A stretch of DNA of 8,558 nucleotides from Candidatus Parvarchaeota archaeon (GTDB lineage Archaea > Micrarchaeota > Micrarchaeia > Anstonellales > VGKX01): contig VGKX01000039.1 in assembly GCA_016866895.1 (NCBI GenBank), positions 1 through 8,558 on the forward strand, written 5' to 3'. The notes beneath the pieces are model-generated. The model saw only the letters and a list, made by a program, of their open reading frames with translations, searched no databases and was not told where the DNA came from. The position numbers and the translations under genes were made by a program. Each line of letters opens with the position of its first letter. Position 1 is the stretch's first letter. Shown here piece after piece: positions 1 through 6,009 of this stretch.

Positions 1-746
1 TTTTTGTTTATTGCATCGGCCATGTTCCTTAAGTCAATATCCCTCCTAATCGGCCGCTGCACTTCAAGGACAAACGGCCTTCCGGTCCCCATTGCCTTCA
101 CGTCAACATCCTCCCTGCCGCTTGCATGAAGAAACGTCCTCTTGAACGTATTTGCAACAAGCCCGGCCTCTATCTGCGAGTGCACTGAATCAGAATAGCC
201 GCTGCTTGTGTTGCCGCACGCCTTGCATCCAGCCCCTGCACACCTGTTGCAAATCCAGCTTGTCTGGCCAATGCTGTCCAAGAATTTTTCGTACCTGCCA
301 AATATGAATACCGGCTCTGGGTGAAGAACGGCCTTTTTGCCATCCAAGTCAATCTTGAGCACTGCATCAGCCCCGCCTCCCCACTGGAGGTATTTTTTCC
401 CGCTTATTTTTGCAAACAAATTTCCGGCAAGCGGGTTGAGCTCGTTTTTCAACGGCTTGAATTTTGCATACCCAGCTTTTACCAAAAGCCCCTGCTCAAT
501 CATGGAGCTTTTTTCAGGCTGGCCAATGCTTACCCTGAAGCTTTCAAACCCAATCCCCTCATTGCAGGCGCCATCCCAGGCGTTCATAAGTATTTTTTCC
601 AACCCTTCTTTTATTCCAAGGCACAAGCAGCATACCCCGTCTTGACCAAGCTTTGCTGCAGCGCTATTCTTGCCCTCACTTTCCAACACTTGCCTTCCAG
701 CGCTTGTCGCCAAAGCGCGCTTGCGGCACCAGCTGCATATGTTCAT
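1..746 (-). CDS. pus10: tRNA pseudouridine synthase Pus10, N-terminal 248 residues (cut by window edge)
   Basis: Archaeal Pus10 isomerises U54/U55 to pseudouridine in the T-loop of tRNAs. The minus strand reads open from an ATG at 746 to the window edge with no stop. Visible parts: an N-terminal zinc-binding pair of CxxC motifs (C4/C7 in CSWC, C39/C42 in CCLC), a THUMP-like middle (about 60-150), a second four-Cys knuckle C166/C169/C174/C177 (CNRCAGAGCKAC), and the catalytic block GREDVDV at 210-216 holding the catalytic Asp, followed by GTGRPFVLEV (221-229). These last motifs are the family hallmark. Known archaeal members have roughly 400 or more residues, so about the last 40% lies outside. 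The start is set by an in-frame TAA four codons upstream (756-758) and by the ATG placing the first CxxC at residue 4, as usual. There is no Shine-Dalgarno sequence; a TATA-like element 27 nt upstream suggests a leaderless mRNA. Divergent from the gene at 1014. Confidence 0.93.
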   Translation of the reverse strand, partial: MNICSWCRKRALATSAGRQVLESEGKNSAAAKLGQDGVCCLCLGIKEGLEKILMNAWDGACNEGIGFESFRVSIGQPEKSSMIEQGLLVKAGYAKFKPLKNELNPLAGNLFAKISGKKYLQWGGGADAVLKIDLDGKKAVLHPEPVFIFGRYEKFLDSIGQTSWICNRCAGAGCKACGNTSSGYSDSVHSQIEAGLVANTFKRTFLHASGREDVDVKAMGTGRPFVLEVQRPIRRDIDLRNMADAINK

Positions 747-767
747 GTTGCTGATTTAGCTGCGAAT

Positions 768-779
768 TGTTAATAATCC
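768..779 (-). promoter_or_regulatory. putative TATA element for leaderless pus10
   Basis: On the minus strand the sequence GATTATTAACA centres about 27 nt upstream of the pus10 ATG at 746. That distance puts transcription start at or near the start codon, as for srp54 and the 5281-5886 gene here. The match to an archaeal TATA box is only moderate. A second AT-rich element, palindromic TTTTTAAAAA at 840-849, lies further upstream and would give a 5' leader of about 70 nt instead. Confidence 0.4.
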
Positions 780-870
780 AAAGCAAGCAGGAACACTGCA
801 AATCTTGCCGGGCAAAACACATTTCACCTCTGAGGCTTGTTTTTAAAAATGGAAGAATGCGTATTTATAG

Positions 871-890
871 AAAGGCTTTTAAATAACCTA
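871..890 (+). promoter_or_regulatory. archaeal promoter (BRE/TATA) for the three-repeat HTH gene
   Basis: GAAAGG followed by CTTTTAAATAA (876-886) looks like a purine-rich BRE next to a TATA box. Transcription would start about 25 nt downstream, near 905-908. This leaves a leader of about 107 nt before the ATG at 1014. A second TATA-like stretch, GCATATATA (892-900), would instead start transcription near 922, inside the folded region described next. Confidence 0.55.
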
Positions 891-906
891 TGCATATATA
901 TGTCCA

Positions 907-1013
907 TCTATCAGTCCGAGGTGTATTGTTCCCTCGAAAGGCAATCGGCGCACTTTTGTGCCGTCGTTTCGCCTAAGAGCCCAATGACCTCCGTTCCAAG
1001 GCGGTGAAATCAT
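907..1013 (+). promoter_or_regulatory. structured 5' leader of the HTH gene, with Shine-Dalgarno site
   Basis: This leader can fold into an elongated hairpin. An outer helix pairs GAGGT (918-922) with ACCTC (987-991), and, after a small internal loop, ATTG (925-928) with CAAT (982-985). A second helix pairs AGGC (939-942) with GCCT (971-974). An apical hairpin CGGC-gc-AC (946-953) / GTGCCG (958-963) closes on a TTTT loop. Downstream, GGTGA at 1003-1007 is a good Shine-Dalgarno site six bases from the ATG. CCG (991-993) can pair with CGG (1002-1004), which would partly cover it, and ACC (987-989) is complementary to GGT (1003-1005); either pairing competes with the outer helix. It matches no riboswitch class I recognise. 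The pairing is read by eye; the regulatory role is inference. Confidence 0.45.
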
Positions 1014-1745
1014 ATGTCACGTGGAAAACGCATAATCATCGAGAAAAAAATCAAAGACCCGGTTGTGGCAAAAGTCAAATCGATAAAAATTTCCGACCTG
1101 AAAAAAAACAGGCATACTCATGAAAAATCACTCTCATCTTCCATAGGCTCCATTGTCGGGCAGGCGCAGACTCTTTACGAGGAGGACAAGCTTGAAAAGG
1201 AAATGCTCAAGGGCATGGGGCTCTACACGCTTGAGGAAGCCCACGAGGAGCTAAAGCGTGGCGGCGTCAACATCTCGTTTAGGGCGTTTGGCGGCCGCGT
1301 GGAGCGCAGGACAGTCATGTCCGCGAAAGTCGGCAAGAAAAGGCTCATACCAAAGCCCGTCATCCATGACTGGATAGCGCTCAAAAACGAATACTACACG
1401 ATGAAAGAGGCGTTTACGGAGCTAAAAAAGCACGAGGACATCAACTTCAGGGCCTTTATCGGCCGCGTAGAGAAGAATTCTATTCCTTCGTTGAAAATCG
1501 GCACGCAGCGCTGGGTTCCAAAGGCCTCAATTGACGGGCTTGCCCATATTGCCTCCAACTACTATGTCGTCGGCGAGGCGGTAGAAATGATGGAGGAAAA
1601 AGGAGTCAAGATAAAGCGCAATGCGTTTGAGCGCAGGCTTGACCGAAGCAGGATTCCATTTGAAAAAGTCGGCGGCAGGCGCATGATTGCCCACGAAGTT
1701 CTCGACGAGCTTATTGCAAAGGAACTTGCGCTGCGCTCCCAGTAG
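1014..1745 (+). CDS. putative DNA-binding protein with three tandem excisionase/MerR-like HTH repeats
   Basis: A 243-residue protein, probably cytoplasmic, with no signal peptide or membrane segment. Residues 1-60 are basic and charged, with no recognised domain. Three repeats of about 52 residues follow at roughly 70-121, 127-178 and 183-234, spaced about 57 residues apart. Each runs Y-[TV]-x-x-E-A, a helix, an aromatic F then R-[VL]-[ED]-x-x-x-[IV], then K-[VI]-G-x-x-R-x-[IV]-[PA] and a closing helix. This is the layout of the small winged HTH of MerR and phage excisionase (HTH_17-like) proteins, where the K-x-G-x-R wing contacts DNA. Three copies suggest binding to an extended or repeated DNA site. 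The start is supported by GGTGA six bases upstream. It is transcribed alone, divergent from pus10 and convergent with the antiporter. Target and role are unknown; autoregulation through its leader is possible but unsupported. Confidence 0.8.
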   Translation: MSRGKRIIIEKKIKDPVVAKVKSIKISDLKKNRHTHEKSLSSSIGSIVGQAQTLYEEDKLEKEMLKGMGLYTLEEAHEELKRGGVNISFRAFGGRVERRTVMSAKVGKKRLIPKPVIHDWIALKNEYYTMKEAFTELKKHEDINFRAFIGRVEKNSIPSLKIGTQRWVPKASIDGLAHIASNYYVVGEAVEMMEEKGVKIKRNAFERRLDRSRIPFEKVGGRRMIAHEVLDELIAKELALRSQ

Positions 1746-1813
1746 TTTTTTCTGCTGCAAGGCAAATATTCTCAATTTTTCAGCATTCCGTTTATCCAAG
1801 CCAGGCTTTTTTT
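1746..1813 (+). terminator. U-tract termination region after the HTH gene
   Basis: Three T-runs lie on the plus strand: 1746-1751, directly after the TAG, 1776-1780, and 1807-1813. Archaeal RNA polymerase terminates on such U-tracts without needing a hairpin. The last run follows a small AAGCC/GGCTT inverted repeat with too short a loop to be a real stem. On the minus strand no comparable run follows the antiporter stop at 1816. Confidence 0.5.
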
Positions 1814-1815
1814 GT

Positions 1816-3669
1816 TTAACTGCCCCTTTTACTTTTGCCCTTGCTCCTGTCTTTCCCAAGGCTTCCCATCTGCCCGTTTTTTGGGAACAGGTTCTTTACC
1901 ATTGCCTCAATCTCGCTTGGCTTTGCCCCGCCAACCTGCACTCCGTTTTCCCTGAAGGTGAATTTTCCAATAAGGCGGACAGACTTGTAAACCAGAAGTG
2001 CCCCCCAGGCAACAAACAGGGCGCCAAGAATGTGGAATGCCTGCGGCGCCCTTATAAGCCCCATGAACACCGGGAGCGCAAGCCCGAAAGCAACAAGGGC
2101 AAGCCCCAAAAACAGGTTGTAAAACACCCGCTTTATTGTGCCGCCTGGCTGAAGCTTGTGGCTCTTGCCAACTGAAAATATATTTGAAAGCGCGTCCACA
2201 ATGACCTTTAGCTTCAGTGCAATTCCCCCCAGGCTTGCGGCAAATGCGGCCCCAAAAACATACAAAAGGGCCTGCACTGCAAGCGCAATTGGGCCGTCAA
2301 TGCCCTGCTTGGCTGCGGCCTGCGCAAGAATGTAGCAAAGCAGCACTGCAAGGCCCGCTGCAACTGCAAACGGCAGGTTTTCCTTTGCCTCCTCCACTTC
2401 TCTTTTTACGGTGCCAAAAAAATACCCGTTTGGCTCAAACTCTGAAAATACCTTTGCCGTGTATTCGGATGCAGCCCCTATCCAGGCCTTCAGCCTTTGC
2501 GGGACAAGTGCGGCAAGGATAAAGCTGACCTGGGCCTTTGCCTCAAGGCCGGCAGACGCAACAAGGCCTGTCACAAAAACTGCGCTTGCGGCAAGCGTCA
2601 CTATGTCAAGCCCGCCTGCAATGCCGCTTCCCTCCCTTGCAATAATAAGTGAAAACTCCCCAAGCGGCAGCATTGAAAGCCCGAAGACGGCACTTGGGTA
2701 TTTCCCGCTTCCGACAAGTTTCACAAGAAAAACTACCGTTGCAAAGCAGACAGCCAAAAACGCGGCGACAAAAGTCCAGGATGCCCCAAAGCCGGCAATG
2801 GAGTCAGGCCTGATAAGCGTGCCTATTGAAATGAAAAAAATGGCCGAGAAGGAAAGCTGGAACGGATTTATCGCCTCCTCGATTTTTTTTGCAAATGCCT
2901 GCTCTGCCACAAGGCTTCCAGCCAAAAAAGCGCCGATGCTTGGGGAAAGCCCAAGCGCGCCTGCGGCAATTGTGAACGCAAGCACAAGTCCCAGGGCAAC
3001 AAACACGTAAAGCTCCGAGCTGTCGACAAAATAAGCCGTTGAGGAAATTTTTGCAAGCCCCTTACTCACGCCCAGGTAAAAAACCCCAAGGCCGACAAAG
3101 CCCAAAAGAGTTGAGGCGATAAAACCGACGATGTTGGTTGTTGCCCCTGCAGCCATGTTTGACACCAAAGTCAGGAAAAATATGGCTATAATATCCTCGA
3201 CCACAAGCACGCTTACAAGCAAGGGGACCCACTCGTGCAGCATGAGCCATTTTTGCTTGAGTATTTTGATTGCAATGGCCGTGCTTGTTATCGAGAAAAC
3301 CATGCCTGTGATTGCAGAGGCAACCTGCCCCATGCCAAGCGCAAGGCCGATTTCAAATGCAACCAGGAAAAGAATGGAAATTTTTACGGTTGCAATTATG
3401 GCGGCCCTAAAGCCGACCCCAAGCAGTTTTTTCAGGCTGAACTCAAGGCCGACAAAGAAAAGTATGAGTATTGCCCCAACCTGGGCAAACGCGTCCAAAA
3501 ACACGCTTTGCCTGACTAGCCCAAGCACGTTTGGGCCTATTACAGCGCCGACTGCCAAAAACCCAAGGACGGCCGGCTGGCGCAGCTTGAGTGCAACAAC
3601 AGTCCCTATAATTGCGCTGAAGATGACTATCGCAAGCTCAACCACAAATTCAGACAAAAGCCCTACCAT
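1816..3669 (-). CDS. KefB-type (CPA2) monovalent cation/proton antiporter with extra C-terminal membrane region
   Basis: An integral membrane protein of 617 residues from this start, likely exchanging Na+ or K+ for H+. Numbered from an upstream ATG at 3693 (625 residues), the first ~390 form a Na+/H+ exchanger domain: TM helices from residue 13, GLEFS at 82-86, STAIAIKIL (137-145), the membrane acidic pair VVED at 164-167 (the ion-binding region), GAFLAG at 254-259, FFISIGTLI (286-294) and GEFSLIIA (345-352). Residues 440-575 add about four or five more hydrophobic helices, and the tail is short and basic. There is no RCK/TrkA-N nucleotide-binding domain, unlike KefB/KefC. The internal ATG at 3669 is preferred because GAGGGTGG (3677-3684) lies seven bases upstream and the TATA element puts transcription start near 3690. 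Ion specificity cannot be read from sequence. It lies downstream of srp54 on the same strand and could also be co-transcribed with it. Confidence 0.88.
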   Translation of the reverse strand: MVGLLSEFVVELAIVIFSAIIGTVVALKLRQPAVLGFLAVGAVIGPNVLGLVRQSVFLDAFAQVGAILILFFVGLEFSLKKLLGVGFRAAIIATVKISILFLVAFEIGLALGMGQVASAITGMVFSITSTAIAIKILKQKWLMLHEWVPLLVSVLVVEDIIAIFFLTLVSNMAAGATTNIVGFIASTLLGFVGLGVFYLGVSKGLAKISSTAYFVDSSELYVFVALGLVLAFTIAAGALGLSPSIGAFLAGSLVAEQAFAKKIEEAINPFQLSFSAIFFISIGTLIRPDSIAGFGASWTFVAAFLAVCFATVVFLVKLVGSGKYPSAVFGLSMLPLGEFSLIIAREGSGIAGGLDIVTLAASAVFVTGLVASAGLEAKAQVSFILAALVPQRLKAWIGAASEYTAKVFSEFEPNGYFFGTVKREVEEAKENLPFAVAAGLAVLLCYILAQAAAKQGIDGPIALAVQALLYVFGAAFAASLGGIALKLKVIVDALSNIFSVGKSHKLQPGGTIKRVFYNLFLGLALVAFGLALPVFMGLIRAPQAFHILGALFVAWGALLVYKSVRLIGKFTFRENGVQVGGAKPSEIEAMVKNLFPKNGQMGSLGKDRSKGKSKRGS

Positions 3670-3708
3670 TCGCCGTCCACCCTCTTTGTGCATTGGCTTT
3701 GCGGCCTC

Positions 3709-3730
3709 TTGTATTTATTGCTTTTATCGG
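3709..3730 (-). promoter_or_regulatory. putative promoter of the antiporter gene
   Basis: In the 69 to 93 nt between srp54 and the antiporter, the minus strand carries AATAAATAC (3719 to 3711) and, just upstream, GATAAAAGC (3729 to 3721). Start of transcription about 25 nt downstream of the first falls near 3690. This would leave a leader of about 20 nt holding the GAGGGTGG ribosome site before the ATG at 3669. Confidence 0.4.
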
Positions 3731-3762
3731 CCTGACTAATGCAAGCGGCTTTGGCAATTCAG

Positions 3763-5103
3763 CTACTGGCCTTTTGGCTGCATGCCAAATGCGGACAAAT
3801 CCCGGCCTGCCAGCATCTTTTCAAGCCGCCTTCTCATGCCCCTGTTTTTCTTGAACGAGCCGAGCATTTTCTCAACTTTTTCAAACTGGCCAACAAGCTC
3901 CCTGACTTCCTCGGGCCGGCAGCCGCAGCCCTTTGCAATCCTCTCAATCCTGCCAGTGTTTTTGTGCAAAAGCTGCACATCGCGCCGCTCGTTTTCGGTC
4001 ATGGAGTTGATTATTGACTCAAAGCGCTTGAGCTTGCCTTCAGACTGGTCCAACAGCTCATTTGGCAAATCAGCCATGCCCATTGCAGCAAATACTCCTT
4101 TAAGCGGCCCCATCTTCTTTACTGCGCGAAGCTGGTTGTAAAAAGTCCGTATTGTGAACTCCTCGTCGGCCCCCTGCTCAAGCTGCAGCTTTTCCTCTTT
4201 TGTTATCTTCTCAACTTTTTCAAGGAGGCTTTGCAAGTCAGGGAATCCAAGCAGCCTGCCCACAAAGCGCGAGGAGTCAAAAGCTTCAAAATCTTCAGTC
4301 TTCTCCCCGGTTCCTATGAATGCGACTTTTGCGTCGGTCTGCGCGACTGCGGAAAGCGCGCCGCCCCCTTTTCCACTCCCATCGAGCTTTGTTATTATGA
4401 CACCAGTCAGTCCGATTGCGCTGTGGAACTGCTGCGCCTGGCCTCCTGCAACCTGGCCTATGTCAGCGTTCATGACAAGGTATTTTTCATCAGGTGCAAA
4501 GACCGTGTTTATGTTTATGAGCTGGCCAACCAAGTGCTCGTCAAAGCCGGACCTCCCTGAGGAGTCAAGTATGACTATGTCCTCTTTTGCAGCACTTTTG
4601 CACATATCAACTATTTTTTTAACGTCCTTTTCGCCCTTCATGCCGTAGAATTTTGCCCCCGCGTTTTTTGCGACCTGCTCAAGCTGCTCGTACGCAGCCG
4701 GCCTGTCTGTATCCGCACAGACAAGTGCAACCGAAAGCCCCCTTGACTTGTAGAAGTGCGCAAGCTTGCCACATGTTGTTGTTTTGCCTGAGCCAAACAG
4801 CCCGACCATGAGTATTTTTTGGCGTTGGAGCTTTGGGGTGTGCGCCTTTCCCATAAGCGCGCTAAGCTGGTCATAGACAACTTTGACTACGTGTTCCTTT
4901 ACTGACGTGCCTGCAAGCTGCTTTGTGTCAAGCGCCTCACTCTCGATGTTTTTTGAAAGTTCAAAAACAAGCTTGACATTGACGTCGTTTGAAATAAGGG
5001 CGCGCTGCAGCTCGCGCACAAGCTCCTTTACTGCCTTCTCATCTATGATGGCGGCGCCTGTTATCTTTGCAAGCGCGCCGCGCAAGCCGCGACCAAGGTC
5101 CAT
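3763..5103 (-). CDS. srp54: signal recognition particle GTPase SRP54
   Basis: The GTPase subunit of SRP binds signal sequences and 7S RNA and docks with FtsY to bring ribosomes to the membrane. At 446 residues it has the usual length. Order: N-domain helical bundle (1-90), G-domain (95-300), M-domain (about 312-431), short tail. Motifs: G1 GLFGSGKTT (101-109), DTDRPAAYEQL (131-141), G3 DSSGR (180-184), G4 TKLDG (238-242) with KGGGAL after it, G5 GTGEK (264-268). The M-domain RNA-binding region reads RIERIAKGCGC (385-395). Several positions differ from the family norm: usual GLQGSGKTT, DTYRP or DTFRP, DTAGR, and R-x-x-RIA-x-GSG. The key P-loop Lys, the Asp and Arg of DTxRP and the Gln of YEQL are kept, so activity is likely. 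No Shine-Dalgarno sequence precedes the ATG; a TATA box 28 nt upstream indicates a leaderless mRNA. The last codons overlap nothing. Confidence 0.95.
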   Translation of the reverse strand: MDLGRGLRGALAKITGAAIIDEKAVKELVRELQRALISNDVNVKLVFELSKNIESEALDTKQLAGTSVKEHVVKVVYDQLSALMGKAHTPKLQRQKILMVGLFGSGKTTTCGKLAHFYKSRGLSVALVCADTDRPAAYEQLEQVAKNAGAKFYGMKGEKDVKKIVDMCKSAAKEDIVILDSSGRSGFDEHLVGQLININTVFAPDEKYLVMNADIGQVAGGQAQQFHSAIGLTGVIITKLDGSGKGGGALSAVAQTDAKVAFIGTGEKTEDFEAFDSSRFVGRLLGFPDLQSLLEKVEKITKEEKLQLEQGADEEFTIRTFYNQLRAVKKMGPLKGVFAAMGMADLPNELLDQSEGKLKRFESIINSMTENERRDVQLLHKNTGRIERIAKGCGCRPEEVRELVGQFEKVEKMLGSFKKNRGMRRRLEKMLAGRDLSAFGMQPKGQ

Positions 5104-5126
5104 AAATCAGAATTTCGGCTTGCAAA

Positions 5127-5136
5127 CTTTAAATAC
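5127..5136 (-). promoter_or_regulatory. TATA box of srp54 (leaderless mRNA)
   Basis: On the minus strand GTATTTAAAG is a good archaeal TATA box, its core (5135 to 5128) centred about 28 nt before the srp54 ATG at 5103. Transcription should begin at or next to the start codon, and no ribosome site is present in between. The rest of the 177-base gap 5104-5280 shows no further gene or terminator on the minus strand. Confidence 0.65.
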
Positions 5137-5280
5137 ATGCAAGAAGTTGGAAAATGGCGGATTTTGGGAGCAGCATCGCCTTCAAGCTTGTGGTTTGTTC
5201 GAGGCGTATCTTATTCCGGCTTCTTGCAGCCAAAGCCTCAAACTAATGATGCGCACAGACTTTCAGAACAATTCTTTTTT

Positions 5281-5886
5281 CTACTGGCTGCTTCCTTGTC
5301 CAATGCAGCCGCCAACTGCACACGATTCTGTCTTCAGGCAGACACTGTCGCTTACTGGCCTGCAGCATTTGTAGCTGTCTTTGCTATATATCTGCGTTCC
5401 ACAGCAACCCTGGGTGTTTGGGTTGTATTCTATCGTGCCGCATAAGTGCTGCGTGGGGTTGCCGATGATTATCGAAGGTTCGCATGTATCAGTCCCTCCG
5501 TAAATCATGCCAACCGCAGGCGGTGCAACAGCAGTTATCAAAACCGCAATCACACTTCCCGTAAGCATTGTTGTCGCCCAGACAACCGCCCGCGCCCTAG
5601 TCTCGGCACCCATCAGCTGCCCCAAGGCGTAAATCCCGCCGGAGCTTACAACGCCAAGCATTGATGCTACGGGAAGCAGTGCGAGAAGCGAGCCGCACAT
5701 GCTCTCTATACCCTCGTTAAACTTGTCAAAACCGTTTCCTATCACCGGGTCTGGGGCAGGTGGTGTGGGCGGGTTGTTTGCTGCCCACAAGGCCGAAACT
5801 CCAATAATCAGCAATAAAAAGACAATTGCAGGCGTTCTGCTTGAGGAATATGGGGCGCATGTCTTGTTTGGGTTTTTCTTCTCCAT
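5281..5886 (-). CDS. small Cys-rich membrane protein with VirB2/TrbC pilin-like layout
   Basis: A 201-residue protein I cannot assign to a named family with certainty. Seen: a short positive N-terminus, a hydrophobic signal or anchor (about 19-36), a Pro-rich linker (39-48), then two hydrophobic segments (about 64-90 and 101-129) joined by the short polar turn GAETRARA at 93-100, and a polar C-terminal tail. Ten of its eleven Cys (64, 135, 149, 161, 162, 174, 175, 183, 189, 194) follow the signal, nine of them in the tail after residue 130, which suggests a disulfide-bonded external domain. Signal, two helices and a tight charged hairpin is the layout of VirB2/TrbC pilins of type IV secretion; similar proteins are, as far as I recall, common in DPANN archaea (recall, not a search). 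The ATG at 5886 lies about 25 nt from a TATA box and has no ribosome site, so the mRNA looks leaderless. It is divergent from the large membrane gene at 6010. Confidence 0.75.
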   Translation of the reverse strand: MEKKNPNKTCAPYSSSRTPAIVFLLLIIGVSALWAANNPPTPPAPDPVIGNGFDKFNEGIESMCGSLLALLPVASMLGVVSSGGIYALGQLMGAETRARAVVWATTMLTGSVIAVLITAVAPPAVGMIYGGTDTCEPSIIIGNPTQHLCGTIEYNPNTQGCCGTQIYSKDSYKCCRPVSDSVCLKTESCAVGGCIGQGSSQ

Positions 5887-5904
5887 ACGGGTATTTTTGC
5901 TCGA

Positions 5905-5920
5905 CCCTTTATATTACTTA
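5905..5920. promoter_or_regulatory. overlapping divergent TATA element
   Basis: One stretch serves both sides. On the minus strand ATATAAAG (5914 to 5907) lies about 25 nt before the ATG at 5886. On the plus strand TTTATATTA (5908-5916) would start transcription near 5937, upstream of the membrane protein gene. The two boxes share most of their bases, so a single TBP binding site could be used in either direction. Confidence 0.5.
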
Positions 5921-6009
5921 TCAACCATCTTTTTACTTTGTCTGATACTCTTGGCATGCCAGTATTTTTATCGGGGCAATTTGCTGGCTTTTGGAATCTC
6001 GGTTATCTT

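Noticed and set aside
321..773. Plus-strand ORF of 150 residues
   Set aside because: It lies antisense to pus10, whose minus-strand reading shows clear family motifs; the plus-strand product is rich in residues typical of antisense reading and has no domain.
907..1013. A C/D box small RNA or tRNA in the leader
   Set aside because: No paired C (RUGAUGA) and D (CUGA) boxes and no acceptor or T-arm pattern could be found; only the hairpin pairing remains.
1791..1815. Intrinsic hairpin terminator at AAGCC-A-GGCTT plus T-run
   Set aside because: The loop would be a single base, so no stable stem; only the U-tract itself was kept as evidence.
1527..1859. Minus-strand ORF of 110 residues over the end of the HTH gene
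   Set aside because: Shadow of the third HTH repeat, running past the antiporter stop; no start signal and no recognisable domain.
2411..3010. Plus-strand ORF of 199 residues inside the antiporter
   Set aside because: Antisense shadow of a clearly recognised membrane transporter; its length follows from the skewed codon use of the real gene.
3131..3739. Plus-strand ORF of 202 residues over the antiporter start
   Set aside because: Antisense shadow; no promoter or ribosome site and a Ser/Thr/Ala-rich product without a domain.
4154..4648. Plus-strand ORF of 164 residues inside srp54
   Set aside because: Antisense shadow of the GTPase domain, with Ser/Phe-rich low-complexity product.
5137..5445. 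Plus-strand ORF of 102 residues before and over the Cys-rich protein gene
   Set aside because: Mostly antisense to the 5281-5886 gene; no plus-strand promoter, and the gene on the minus strand has signal, helices and patterned Cys.
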